Source: Ochotona curzoniae
Lineage: Eukaryota; Chordata; Mammalia; Lagomorpha; Ochotonidae
Direction of reading: 5' to 3'
Assembly: GCF_017591425.1 (NCBI RefSeq)
Contig: NW_024467106.1
Coordinates: forward strand, 18,962,501 to 19,026,500
DNA length: 64,000 bases
Shown: piece by piece, positions 1 through 11,168 of the stretch
Numbering within the stretch: the first letter of the stretch is position 1
How the letters are laid out: each line of letters begins with the position of its first letter
Notes under the pieces: generated by a model
The model's database searches: none
Seen by the model: the letters and a program-made list of their open reading frames with translations, nothing else
Told to the model about the DNA's origin: nothing
Translations under genes and position numbers: made by a program

Positions 1-1004
1 ACAAAAATGTCACGCTTTTAGTCACTGCTCTGCCCTTTCTTTTTGGAGTAACAACAATAGAGCAGTCTGGAACATAGCCAGTTAACAACCCTGAGTTTTT
101 CTTTTTTAATTGTTTTTCTTGTAATTGTAAATGTTTGACAGAATATAGCCTCTTTAAATGCCTTTGGAGACGCCCTAATGCGTGATTGATAATGTTCACA
201 TAGGCAAAAGTGGTACCTAGAGTGGAAAATGCTTTTTGCAGCATAGTGTTTCCATCACAGAGCTGGTTCTGAGGTCTCCACCGGGCAATTAGGGCAGGAA
301 ACAGAGGAGTTACTCAAGTGCTTTTTAAGGTAACATTAATGGGATTCATCTTTTACCACATGGCAAGGGTCATGGTTATTACATTCACCATTTTGGGTTT
401 GGTGTTTAACCTCTTTATTGTGGCTTGGTTGGTGTTGGGCATTTTCAGATTCAGTTTTGTGGTAGGATGTTTTGTCTGCAGTTTGCATCTGTTTTTGGAA
501 CTGGAATAAAGTGCAGTTTTTAAAACTAGGGCCCCGAAGTGGCCGAAATAGTGGCTGAAGGACATTTTGGGTTCCATGTTAGTGTGTTTTCTTGCTCTAT
601 GGGGCAATAAATCTGATGTTCTAATCAGAAATAAAAGAAAATGACGCTTGCTGAAATTATTTTTATTGTGTTTCTCGCAACAAATGTGTGTCAATTTTTT
701 TGAGTTTGCTTGTTGAGAGGAAATGTTCTAAATTATATAAAGCTTACTACTAGCACATGAAAATTTGAAAACTATGCTTGGAAGAATGAAATTCTAAAAC
801 ATTGACAAAGTTTTTGCCTGAAACCAATTGGTTCTCAGTACAGTCTTTTTTTTTTTTTTTCCTCAGTACATTCTTAATACACTCAGTACAGTCATGGAAA
901 TTTCCCTCTGTTTCTGGAGATCTGTTTTCATCTTCTTCTTCGCTGCTTTGCTGTCCTTCCTGTCCTAAACTGTCCTGTGTCTTGGGAGATCTTCCAGGTT
1001 GAAC
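1..1004. other. Unrecognised non-coding sequence
   Basis: T-rich sequence with only short chance ORFs on both strands. No repeat family or gene was recognised. Confidence 0.5.
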
Positions 1005-1090
1005 TCTTCCTTCCTTCCTTTCTCTCTTTTTTCTTCCTTCTTTTCTCTCTCCCTCTCTCCCTCCCTCCTTTCTTGTCTTTTCTTTCCACC
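1005..1090. repeat. Polypyrimidine tract (TTCC/TCTC-rich)
   Basis: Almost uninterrupted C/T for over 80 bases, built from imperfect ttcc and tctc units. Such tracts can form H-DNA. The lysine/glutamate/arginine-rich ORF on the opposite strand (750-1106) is a low-complexity artefact of it. Confidence 0.8.
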
Positions 1091-1404
1091 TATCTAAAAG
1101 GGACAAGTATGAGGGAATAATTGCCCTAGACTATTTCTTTCCCCTAATTTGGCCTTGTCTAGTACTCTGCCTCTCATATCATCCTCCTACCATGTCCTAC
1201 GTAGTGTTCTGTTCTTTGGATAAGTGTGGACTGGAACTCAAAGGTCTGATGAACAGAGCCCTGTTCTAATCTCACTTTTACCATGAATTGTAACTAATCA
1301 AGATTGTCCTGCACTTGCATTTCTGTTGCTGTGGGCTGTCTGAATATTGAATCTTGGCACACGTATTTATTGAAAGCAGTGACAATTTGGTGAGCATGTT
1401 GCCA

Positions 1405-1514
1405 CCTGTTTCTGTGCATCAGAATCACCAGAGATGTGTATTTAAAATGCAGGTTTTTGCTCACTCTTGGTTTCTGATTCATGCAGTCTGGGAAGGATCC
1501 AGGATTCTACATTT
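1405..1514 (+). mobile_element. MER5-type hAT DNA transposon remnant, interrupted by a SINE
   Basis: The block 'gcatcagaatcaccagaga', then 'tttctgattcatgcagtctgg', then 'aggattctacattt' follows the order of the MER5A/Charlie non-autonomous consensus as I remember it. A C-SINE entered at 1515, duplicating the final bases, which recur at 1875-1888. Confidence 0.6.
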
Positions 1515-1872
1515 TAAAAAAAAAAAAAATATATATATATATATTTATTTATTTATTTTTATTGAAAAGGTAGATCAGATTTATGGAGAGAAAGAGAGAC
1601 AGTGAGAAAGATTTTTCATCTGCTGGTTCACTCCCAAACTGGCCTCAATGGCTAGAGCTGAGCCAATCCGAAGCCAGGAGCCTGGAGCCTCCTCCAGGTC
1701 TCCCACATGAGTGCAGGGTCCCAAGGCTTTGGCCCATCCTCTATTGCCTTTCCAGGCCATAAGCAGGGAGCTCGATGGGAAGTGGAGCAGCTGGGTCACG
1801 AACTGGCACGCAAATGGCATCTCGGTGCTTGCAAGGTGAGGATTTAGGCATTGAGCCATTACACTGGGTCCA
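1515..1872 (-). mobile_element. C-SINE (lagomorph tRNA-derived SINE)
   Basis: Read on the - strand it has the tRNA-related head ending near 1872, the body with 'cttgggaccctgcactcatg' at about 1729-1710, and a tail of the aataaa type opposite 1530-1560. The tail includes an (AT)n/(TTTA)n stretch. The flanks carry imperfect target duplications, 'ggattctacattt' before and 'ggaatctacattttt' after. This defining C-SINE layout (tRNA head, 'gggagacct.gaagaagctcc' core, tct-rich stretch, aataaat tail) is used for all entries below. Confidence 0.88.
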
Positions 1873-2084
1873 TGGAATCTACATTTTTAATAAACTATTG
1901 GTGGGCCTTGGTTTTTTTTTTTTTTTGTTAAAGGTGGATTCTGACTTTAATTTTTATTGTTTTCTTTGGCATGGTAGCAATATTTTTCAATGTTGTGTAT
2001 ATTTTAAAAGGTTGTTACGTTAGTTTGTATATAAATAATGTATTTTTTAAAAACAATACCTTGCATCTGAAATTTAAAATGAGA

Positions 2085-2345
2085 TCAAATGAGGCGGAGG
2101 GCTGTTGGTCTGAGGGTTAGGTTGCTCAGATCCAACATCAGATTTGGTACCTGGATCCAATATCCCACTGTTAAAGACCCTGGGTGGCAGCAGGTAATGG
2201 CTTGAGTTGAGTTTCTAATACAGTCCTGGCTGGTCCTGCTTTGGGCTCTAAGGGCATTTGGAGAATGAGCCAGTGGATGGAAACTCCAAATGTGTTTTTC
2301 TTTCTGTCTCTCCATTAACTTACAAACTAACTAGCTAACTAAGTG
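2085..2345 (+). mobile_element. Old diverged C-SINE
   Basis: Sense copy. A diverged head is followed by 'atttggagaatgagccagtggatgg' at about 2260, then the ctgtctctcc stretch and a degenerate tail with 'actaactagctaactaa'. The central core is much eroded. Confidence 0.65.
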
Positions 2346-4043
2346 AAAGTTGGAGCAAGTGAAAACATTGGCTTCTCAATCTGGGCTGTATGGAACTACC
2401 CAGTAAGAGTAACTTATTGAGTATTAGGTGCCGTCCTTTAAGGAGAGAATGAATAAGTTGAATGTAATGTGTTCAAAAGACGAGTTTAAAAGGATCTGAG
2501 AAATAGAAGTTATAAGAAAGAGGAAGAATGAAAAGGCGATCTGATCCCTATGTCCATTGGTCTGATGAGCCTGAAAGTGTTGGAAAGATTCATTTTTGTT
2601 GCAGGAGAACAGGTGCTACCTCTTGGTGGGGTTTTCCGTGAGGAAACAACATTTAAGAGAATTTGTAGGGGGTGACCTGTCCCAGGATTTCCTGGTTGGC
2701 CTTGAGAGGTAGTGAGTTGTGTGTTAGTGGAAGTGTCCTAGTGAGGACTTCAGAACATAGCTTTTGAGGGATTAAAATATTGCATCAGGGATAGAACCAG
2801 ATGACCTCAGAGGTTTTCTTCCAATCATGTGAATACCCATAAACTTTATGAACAGCACACTTAAAAAATGGTTTGAGAGCACTACAAGAATCCAGGGCTG
2901 AGAGAAGATGAGTTACAGTTGGTTGGTTGATTATTAAAACCAAACACAGACATACGTCCCCACCCCCCATGCACACGAACTTGCACACAAATGATAAATG
3001 CCAGGATAGGTTTGGATTGCTTTTGAAGTTTATTGTTTGCAGGTGTAGCAGCTCTTATGTTTTATTTTGTAATGTTTCTAGAAGCAAAGCACTCTCTTGA
3101 ACTGTCTTTTGATGACTTGATGTTTATACGTTGTGTCTGCTATGAATTTGGAAAGTAGTGCAGAATCACTGTTAAAGATGAGAGCAACACCGAATAGAAT
3201 AAATCGAGTTTTCTCTTGATATTTGGTATTCTTGTTCTTCAGCATCTGTTTCTGCAAGGAGAGGCCAAATCATGATGGGTTGGGCAAGCTCATCTAGGCA
3301 ACATGAAACTTTCCTATCATTAGCAAATAATTTCCTGTCATTAGGTGATATGTGGAAGTATGTTGCCTGTGGCCTACATTTTTATTTCTGAACACATCGA
3401 AGTTTAAAAATCTGTGGTTTCTAGTTTAAAGATAATGTGAACCCCCCTCCCCCAAATTGTAAATCTGATGTCGTTAAGAAGGGACATGGCCCCGGCCAGG
3501 CATTGTCACCTTTGCCCCCGCCTCTTCAGGCAATTGGGTTCTTTTCCCTTGTCTTGAAAGAACATGGTAAATGTCACTTTCCCTTCTAATTGTCAGTGAC
3601 TATAAATCTTCATGTGCTTTCATTTGGATGGTTTTAGCTTTTGCCTGCTTTTCCTGGTCCTCTTATTTCCACCACTCTGGTTCCCAACAGAATTGAGGCC
3701 AGATGTGTGTCAACATCAAGAAACCCTGACTGATCCTCTTGCTCTTTCTCTTTCCTTGGATATTAATGCAAGAAGGAAAGTGGGGCACCAGGGACAATCG
3801 CTGGTAACATTCTGTGATTTTGCTTGCTGTTCCCATGCAGGCTCTATATCAGACCTCTCTCTCTCTCTCTCTCTCTGTCTGTTTCAGTCTTGAAAATTTT
3901 AACATTTAAGGCAAAATGCCTTTGCATACCGTTACAAATATCTGAAACCTTGTGTGCTGCTTGTTTGTTTCCAACTTTAATTATTACAAAATGAGGTTTT
4001 CTTGCACAATTTTTATTTGGACTGTTTAGTCCCACTGGCTTAC

Positions 4044-4044
<1 letters not shown>
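2346..4044. other. Unrecognised unique sequence with a short (TC)n run
   Basis: No gene or repeat family was recognised, apart from a (TC)n microsatellite at about 3857-3877. ORFs are short and scattered. Confidence 0.5.

Positions 4045-4104
<60 letters not shown>
4045..4104. repeat. Perfect (TATC)15 microsatellite
   Basis: Sixty bases of uninterrupted TATC, followed by TATCCG. Uninterrupted tetranucleotide arrays of this length are usually length-polymorphic. Confidence 0.95.
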
Positions 4105-4235
4105 CGTATTTCCTAGTTTTGAAATGACAAGTGAAAAATATAAAATGGAAATCATATACACATTAAAATAATAAATGAAAATTTATGAAATACAAAGTTA
4201 AAAATAGTATGAGAGCTTATCATCTGTAATAAATC

Positions 4236-4548
4236 TACTTTTTATAAAGGTTTTATTTATTTTTATTGGAAAGGCAGAGCTGCAGAGAGAAAAGGAGAAA
4301 GAAAGAGAGATAGATCTTCCATCTGCTGGTTCATTCCCAAATTTCTGCAGTGGCTGGAGCTGGGCCAGTCCAAAGCCAGGTGCCAAGATCCTCCTCTGGG
4401 TCTCCCCACTTCAGTGTAGTGGCACAAGGTCTTGGGCCAGTCTCTGTTACTTTTCCAGGCATAGTGATGGGGAGCTGGATTGGAAGAAAAACAGCCAGGA
4501 CTCAAACTGGCACCATATGGGGTGCTGGGACCGCAGGTAATGATTAGC
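4236..4548 (-). mobile_element. C-SINE
   Basis: Antisense copy of intermediate age. The tail complement 'tttatttatttttattggaaaggcag' starts at about 4252. The core ('gggtctccccacttcagtg') and the B-box side ('caaactggcaccatatgggg') are both present. Confidence 0.85.
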
Positions 4549-4596
4549 CCCCTCTAATAATAATTTTAAGTACTAATTAGTTTTTCATGTTGCTTC

Positions 4597-4650
4597 AGAA
4601 AGTTCATGCAAAATATGACAAGTTTAATAAAAAAATCCATTAAAATGTTT
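4597..4650 (+). repeat. Short relic resembling the element at 45125-45245
   Basis: 'agaaagttcatgcaaaatatg' and the following A-rich run match one end of the inverted-end element described at 45125-45245. Too short to assign to a family. Confidence 0.3.
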
Positions 4651-4859
4651 CCACTTATATATATATTTTAAAAAATGTATATGTAACAACACAATTTTTG
4701 AAGATATCTTGTATGATTTACTAGGTAAATGAGAAATAGGTAAAAATCATCCAAATTTTCAAAACTATAAATTTTAGCTATTAACATTTTTGATGTCTAT
4801 CCCATCATATGTATATATATGTTTCTGACTCTTTCTTCCCAAATTTTTTTTCTGTGCCT

Positions 4860-5200
4860 CAGCCCTGCTTTTTGTGATTTTTTTCAAATTCTTTCAACTG
4901 CTGAATTTAATGAGCTGACCCATTCTTTAAGAATCTAATTTGCAATACTGTGTTTCTCATTGCTAGAAAGTCTAATTGAATCTTTTTCAAATTTACGTGT
5001 TATTTTTAATATATCTTTTAACTGTATCCTCTTGTTTTGAAATATGTTAGACAGTTCTACTTATTTTTGGTAATTCCAGTGTCTATAGATCGCACTGTTT
5101 ATTGTTCTCGATGACAGTGTAAACGATGGCTTGCTCCTGCATTTGTTTTGGGTTGCACATACCAGCTTTCCATAAAAGTGAGCTCATTTTTCCTAGAGAA
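4860..5200. mobile_element. Probable ancient L1 relic
   Basis: Phrases such as 'aatatatcttttaactgtatcc' and 'tggtaattccagtgtctatag' follow, in order, an antisense 3' portion of old mammalian L1 (L1M-type) consensus as I recall it. Heavily diverged. Confidence 0.4.
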
Positions 5201-5264
5201 CTTACAGTGAATGCCTCCTGAAAGAAATTGTATTTGCTTCTGCTTGGTGCCATAAAGGCACTAT

Positions 5265-6339
5265 CAGCTCATGTTCATATCAGTTTAAATATCCAACATG
5301 ATTTTTTTTTCTGGAGGCGGCTACATAAATAGTATGAATTCAGACCATTAATTTAATAAGGGCAAGTGTCTGGGAATAAATTCTCAGGGGAGAATCTTTC
5401 CTACACTGATCGAAGCCTGAGCAGGTAAATCAGGTCTTGTAACTCTCTCCCTTATGACATGGGTTAATATTTTCCCCTCCAGTTCACCTGCTGGAGGATT
5501 GAATGTCCCAGAATTCTGCTGAGGTCTTTGATCTAATTTCCCTCATCTCTTGATTTATGTCTGCAAAAGCCACATCTCAAAGTTGTCTGAAATTGGGATA
5601 ATACCAACTGCTGGGTTCAGTGCTATTTTACCACAGTTGATTTCTGAGCATACATTTGCTTCTTGAGATTCATTACTTCTGTGAACTTGGCTGAGCATTT
5701 GCTAAATAGGAATATGTGTTGGTGTAGCCATATGCACACCTGGCAGTTTTAGATGCTGTTGTGCTGGGAGGTTTTCCAGGACATTTTGCCCTGAGTATTC
5801 CTGGAAAAGGAGTCTTGAGTGTGACTTTTTAAATGGTGGAAATATTTCATTCTTTGAATGCATTTTATTTATTTAAATAGCCCCCTTCTCTAGGACTGCA
5901 TGGTTGCTTTCAGTTTTATAGCTATAGAGCATTTTGCAATATTGCCCTCATTTAGATAGCATGAATTGCTAGTAACTTCCTCATGATAAATATCATGAAG
6001 TGTAATTGCAAGGTCAAGAGGGATGCTTGTCTGGTTTTTCATAGAAATGAACATAGTGAAACATCCACTGTTACTGTTAGAAAGTAAAGGGACTTTATTT
6101 ATACTGAATATTATGAGATTTTAAAAACTATCAAGTTGTTGAGAGGAGTGGCATTTAAAAAATTTAGATTTCCTTGGTCATTTGAAGACTTTTCAGCATT
6201 TTTCTAAAGCTCACTACCATGTTTTTGTATTTTTCACATAAAATTTTCTATTTATGCTTATAATCATGTTTCAGTTGGGATATTCATTTTTGTCTAAATA
6301 TATATCTAATATGTAACATTCTTACTTTAAAAACTTTTG
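5265..6339. other. Mostly unrecognised sequence
   Basis: No gene was seen. 5850-6060 weakly resembles an old L1 3' segment ('gttgctttcagttttatagctat' then 'aattgcaaggtcaagagg'), below the level I would annotate on its own. Confidence 0.4.
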
Positions 6340-7485
6340 CAGAATCAAGATGGCAGAATAGGGTAAGGACACATTTAAACAGAGAAAAATTAGCCAGTGT
6401 GAAGCAGAGAGGGCACATTCCAGGAAATAGGAGAGGACAGAATGACAGCAGAAGGGCACCTGGAGACTGACAGGCACAGGAAAGCAGCAGACACAACAGT
6501 ATGGTGTGTCAGTGACTGATACCCCAGTGACATTCAGCAAGTGGCGATCTGAGTTGTACCAGCACCCAGAACTCCATCCGCAACAAGATGGGAAGGGATG
6601 TTCACTGGGAACTCAGGAGGTAAACTCAGACAAAGTACTGCTCGTCCTGCTGGTCTGTTGGATTTGACCAGGAGCAGAGACAGAGCAGTAGATTACAGAT
6701 GGGCAGTATGAGAACACGGATTTCATAGCCCAGTCAGTCCCCTAGAGCTGAATTGGGTGCCATTTTGTTTAAGGAGGCAAAGGCAATGTATAGCGCATGC
6801 ACTGAGCTGGGAGTGAACTCATTTCTGGCTCACTGAACTGCAACAATGTGGCATCCTACAGGTTCCACCTAAATAGAACTGGGTAGCCCTCAGACCTGAT
6901 GGTCAGCAGATCAAGAACTCTAGTAGTGGCACATCAGGTCTATTTTGTATAGTGTGGCAAAGGTTTTAGACTGCGGAGACCACAGTGAGCTGTGCGTGCT
7001 CTGAGCTGGAAGAGACCTCACTGAGCTCAGGGCATTGCACTGGTCCCACAGGAAAAATAATAGCAACTTTAGCATTGTGCAAGTCAAAATAGTTCTGTGT
7101 GACCCTCAGACCTAATGGCCAATAGGTTCTGGAAAGATCAGCACCAACAATCTAGCTATATAGGACACCTAGTGTCTTCCTAATCTTGGGAACTGTTCTA
7201 ACAGGAAGTGGGAAAAAGGTTGTACAGACAATGGTGTAGCTTCAGCATGATTTCACAGGAGGTGGAGAGTGGTGAGCCAGGAGCTGGGGCTACAGAGACC
7301 ATGGTGGAAATCAAACATAAGAACCCTGCCTGGGACTCGCTGGAGGGAGTGGCACAAGTGACTGCAAACAAAGAGCCGTGTACAAACTGCAATAAGTAAA
7401 ATAGAACTGTAGACCTGTGGGTGACAGAGCTTAGAAACCTGCCACAAGGAGGCAAAGAGCAAAAGAAGAGACACAGGTGCAATGA
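6340..7485 (+). mobile_element. L1 5' UTR with repeated internal units
   Basis: Opens with 'caagatggcagaatagg', the hallmark 5' start of many mammalian L1 elements, and runs about 1.1 kb to the ORF1 remnant. Inside are related units: 'ccctcagacctgatgg' at 6887 and 'ccctcagacctaatgg' at 7103, 216 bases apart, with a third, weaker unit around 7398-7430. Each unit is preceded by an aaatagaact/aaatagttct motif and by a gagctggga...cact block. This suggests a tandem-unit L1 promoter. Confidence 0.7.
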
Positions 7486-8420
7486 ATATTACTGAAGACT
7501 CCCCTGCAAAGGATCAAAACCCTTTGCCAACCTCACAGTTAATTGAGGAAGACATTGAGAAAATGGGACACACAGAATTCAAAACACTTGTTATATAGTT
7601 TCTTATCAACAACAAGAAGAACGTAAAGCAGGCACTCAATGAATTTAAGGAATATGTCACACTGGAAATGAATCAAATGAAAGCTGATATATCAGAAGTC
7701 AAGAATACAGTGGAGCAAATTAATAGTATAGTGGAGAGTCTCCAAAATAGAATGAAGGAGGCAGAAGAAATCTCAAAATTGGAAGATATTTCCAGTCAGT
7801 AGGGAGAAACAAAGAAAATGCTGGAAGCAGATCTGGGCGAAGCTAATTAAAGTATTTAAAAATTGAAAGACTCTATTAAAAGGGCAAATGTAAGAGTTAT
7901 GGGAGTCCCAGAAGGTGCAGAAAGAGGGAAAATTTCCCTAATCTGGAGAAAGAATTGGGAAACAACATCCAGGAGGGGCACAGAACTCCCAACAGGCTTA
8001 ATCAAAAGCAATCTTCACCATGACACATGATCACCAAGTTCTCTTCAATCAAACATAAGGAAAAGATCCATAAATGTGCACATGAAAAAAAAAAAGACCA
8101 TCAATTGACAGATAAAGGAATGCCTGCCGATTAAACTCACAGGAGATCTCTCACAGGAAACTCTACAGGCCAGAAGAGAATGGAGCAACATATTCCAGAT
8201 TCTAAAAGCAAAATTTGTCAGCCCAGGATAACTTACCCAACGAAGTTCTGCTTTGTCTTTGAAAATGAAATTAAACTCTTTCACAATAAAGAAAAGTTAA
8301 AAGAATATGCCTCTTCCAAATCTGCCCTACAAATGATACTTAAAGATGTTCTCTTGACAGAGAAGAGGAATAGCACCCACCAAAAACAGGCAAATGTGAA
8401 GAACACCCCAGTAAAATAAC
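7486..8420 (+). pseudogene. L1 ORF1 remnant (broken)
   Basis: Translated pieces include a coiled-coil stretch (MNQMKADISEVKNTVEQ, about 7668-7720), a 'VMGVPEGAE' segment near 7900, and a C-terminal part with 'ETLQARREW' near 8160. The last region continues as KLKEYASSKSALQMILKDVL (8295-8354). These follow the order of the L1 ORF1 RNA-binding protein. Stops and frameshifts (for example at 7599, 7801 and 7848) show it is dead. Confidence 0.8.
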
Positions 8421-8580
8421 AACAGAAGACCAAATTGTCATCCATTCATATTAACCCTGAATGTAAATGGCTTAAACTCATCAATCAAATGTCATAGATA
8501 AGTAGATTGCATTATAAAAGCCCATCTATCTGTTGCCTATAGGAGACACATTTCACCATCAAAGATCAGTGGAAAGTGTA
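8421..8580 (+). pseudogene. L1 ORF2 start remnant (endonuclease N-terminus)
   Basis: 'LNVNGLNSSIK' at about 8460, then 'ICCL-stop-ETHF' near 8530-8557, correspond to the N-terminal endonuclease domain of L1 ORF2, including the conserved Q-E-T-H region, here broken by a stop. The match ends near 8580. Confidence 0.7.
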
Positions 8581-8589
8581 TCTCATGGA

Positions 8590-8805
8590 TTTTGATTTTT
8601 TTTTTAGTTTTATCTTTTCAAAACTCTCACTGAATTCTTCACTGACTCCTAGATCATACATTAGCATCATTTTCTTCAAGAAGGTTCTTGATTTTGCTTT
8701 TTGTTTCTTCAGTAACACATCAGTCATTCGGTAGCATGTTATTCAACTTCATGTTTTTAATTTCTTTTTTCTTCCTGTTGATTTTGTTTGTGGCTTTTCA
8801 TTTAA
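8590..8805 (-). mobile_element. Inverted L1 ORF2 segment
   Basis: 'cattcggtagcatgttattcaacttcatgt' (8725-8754) and its surroundings match L1 ORF2 in antisense, opposite to the sense ORF1/ORF2 just upstream. The arrangement fits a 5' inversion (twin priming) or a second, oppositely oriented L1 fragment. Confidence 0.55.
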
Positions 8806-9125
8806 GGCAATGTATAGTAACTGTAATGGACGCTGCCATATCCAGATGTTAGAATACAGTACCGTATCCATCTTCTACTTCCACATCAAAGATGGACTCC
8901 TAATGAAACTGTTAACTATATATTGTCGATGGGATGCTCAACTCTCTGCCATTGTCCGTGCCCTCAATGATGGACATATGACTATTTATGAAGAACTATA
9001 CTATAGTAATAATATAGAGAAGCTCAGTGGTGGGACAAGTGACTTGGGAAGAGGGTAAGGGAAATCCCAGGGCCTATGAAAATATATCATAAAGTAACAA
9101 TAATAACAAAAGTAAAGTTAAAACC
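8806..9125 (+). mobile_element. L1 3' UTR and A-rich tail
   Basis: Contains 'gggtaagggaaatcccagggcctatg' (about 9053-9078) followed by an A-rich 'aataataacaaaagtaaag' tail. A related 3' end occurs at 33020-33172, so this is the 3' terminus of an L1 subfamily in this genome. Confidence 0.65.
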
Positions 9126-9436
9126 TTTTAAGATAAGGCATTATGTAATATGGAGCATTTTTTTCAGGTTGTACATTTCCTTTTCTTTGAAATTTAAAGA
9201 AGCATTAAGTGCTTATGTAGCTACCGTTATCAGTTGTTCTTGCTGTTTGCTTTGGCCTTCAAATATAATATAATCCTCACATTAGAATCATGTAAATACT
9301 ATATTGAATGTTTTATATTTCTTAAGGCTTTATTTTTTACATTTTTTTCTCATATGTGGGAGATTTCTTTAAGTAATATAGAGACTCATCCCATTCTCAT
9401 ACCACCATGAATTTATTTGAGTTGGCTTTTGTGCTT

Positions 9437-9757
9437 TAAGGTTCATTTTATTTTTATTTGAAAGGCAGATTTACAAAAACAGAAGGGGATACAGAGAGAG
9501 GTCAACTGTCCGCTGATCGCTCCTCAGATGGCTGCAAATGCTATTACTAGGCAAACTGAAGCCAAGATCCAGGAGCTTCTTTGGGTTTCCCACCTGAGTG
9601 CAGGGACTCAAGGATTTGAGACATTTTCTCTTGCTTTCCCAGGCCATGAACTAGGAGCTGGATGGGAATAGGAGCAGCTGGAACACAAACTGGAGCTCAC
9701 GTGGTATGCTGGTGCATGTAGATATAGTATTAGCCCATTATGTCTCCATGCTGACTT
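9437..9757 (-). mobile_element. C-SINE, diverged
   Basis: Antisense; tail complement 'tttatttttatttgaaaggcag' at about 9448, core 'gggtttcccacctgagtgc' at about 9583, and head near 9757. Confidence 0.8.
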
Positions 9758-10264
9758 CTAAATTTATAAAGCCAGTTTATTTGATATGTTTTGTATATTG
9801 AGGCTATACTTTCCTGAAAATGAAGTTTCTTTAGCATAAATCGGTAATATAGATGATTGTACAGTTAATAGTGATCCCCACATTCATGCTGGTAATGCAG
9901 ATGAGTATGTTAAGGAAGACAGAAAGAATTAAGGCTTGGTAAGCCATAATATTTAGCCATATAGAATGATCTTTCTACAAGGTTTGTTCATTCATTCCTA
10001 TTTTGTCTCTTTCTCTTCTTAGTGGCTATTGGGGATGGAAAATATGAGATTGACTAGAAACAATCTTACATTGTCACACTTTGCGATGCCCTGAAGGATC
10101 TGGGAAGATTCTATTACCAGTGTGTTATGTTTTGTGTGCACTTTTTGCAAGCATGCATAAGTGAAGGGATGTCACTGGTTGTGTTCACATACTTGTGCTT
10201 TTAGGTAAACCAATTCTGTAGTTCTTATCTGCTGGCCATAGGTATTTGTTCATTCCTCCTTCTG

Positions 10265-10660
10265 TTACTCATGAAGATTTTATTGAGCACTGTCCACCTG
10301 CCAAGCATGCTATGCAAGAGCATACACAGATAATTTGATATTTACTTTATCTTCAGGAAATTCGAAGCTCAGTATTGATTCATAGATGAATAGAATTTAG
10401 TGTACCACATGTGCAGAGATGATAGCATATGGGATGGCACAACCAGCTCACTGCTGATGTGATGTGATGTGATGTGATGTGTGTGTGTGTATGTGTGACA
10501 CTACCTAAGAAGGTGACTTCTGAGACATCACCTGAACCAGGAAACATTGACAGATAAGGAGGAGTTTATCATATGAATAGGCAGAGGAAAAGAGCATTTC
10601 AGTTAGGGAAAATCAAGCATGAGAAGACACAAGATAGCTGATACTGTCTGGGAACTCAAT
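10265..10660 (+). mobile_element. Ancient L2-like LINE relic, with microsatellite
   Basis: 'tttattgagcactgtccacc...aagcatgctatgc', then 'aaggtgacttctgagacatca' and 'aggaaaagagcatttcagttaggg', follow the L2 3' region in order. A microsatellite of five TGATG units plus (TG)n lies inside at 10454-10498. Confidence 0.5.
10454..10498. repeat. Compound microsatellite (TGATG)5 + (TG)n
   Basis: Five TGATG units run directly into TGTGTGTGTGTATGTGTG. Confidence 0.9.
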
Positions 10661-10688
10661 GTATTTGTCTTAAAAAATGTGTATTTAT

Positions 10689-11005
10689 GGGACTGGCATG
10701 GTGGTGAAGTATACCAATCTCTACCTGTTGCGCCAACATCCCATTTGGCCGCTGGATCATATCTTGGCTGCTCCACCTCCCACCCTGCTCCCTGCTTATG
10801 CACCTGGGAAAACAGTGGAGGATGGCTCAGATCCTTGGGCCCCTGCCCCCATTTGGGAGATCCAGAACAAATTCCTAGCTTCTGGTTTCGGATCGGCTCA
10901 GCCCCAGTTGTTGTCATTAGGGGATTGAACTAACAGGTGAAAGCCCTCACTCTCTGTCTCTCCTTCTCTCTGTAAAATCTGCTTTTCAAATAAATAAACA
11001 ACCAA
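10689..11005 (+). mobile_element. C-SINE
   Basis: Sense copy with head 'gggactggcatggtggtga', core 'cccctgcccccatttgggaga', a ctctctgtctctcc stretch, and tail 'caaataaataaacaaccaaatg'. Both strands stay open for about 100 codons purely because of repeat composition. Confidence 0.88.
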
Positions 11006-11168
11006 ATGAATAAAAAATAAGTAATTTTTAAAACTGTGCATTCTCTCCTAGACAATACCAAGGGGCTCCATCATTAATACTATTTCTGTTTCTCTCCAAC
11101 TTAACCTCTCATTATGATCTAAGAGAACTGTAGAAATCCTTCCAAGTATTACGAATTGAGTGAGAAGG

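Noticed and set aside
8180..8419. 79-codon + strand ORF as a gene
   Set aside because: Its residues match the C-terminal part of L1 ORF1; it is a fragment of a dead element.
10603..10933. Overlapping ORFs of about 100 codons on both strands, and similar ones in other SINEs (22310-22690, 53113-53483, 62386-62763)
   Set aside because: Each lies within a C-SINE; near-identical peptide phrases recur at every copy, which shows they are repeat translations.
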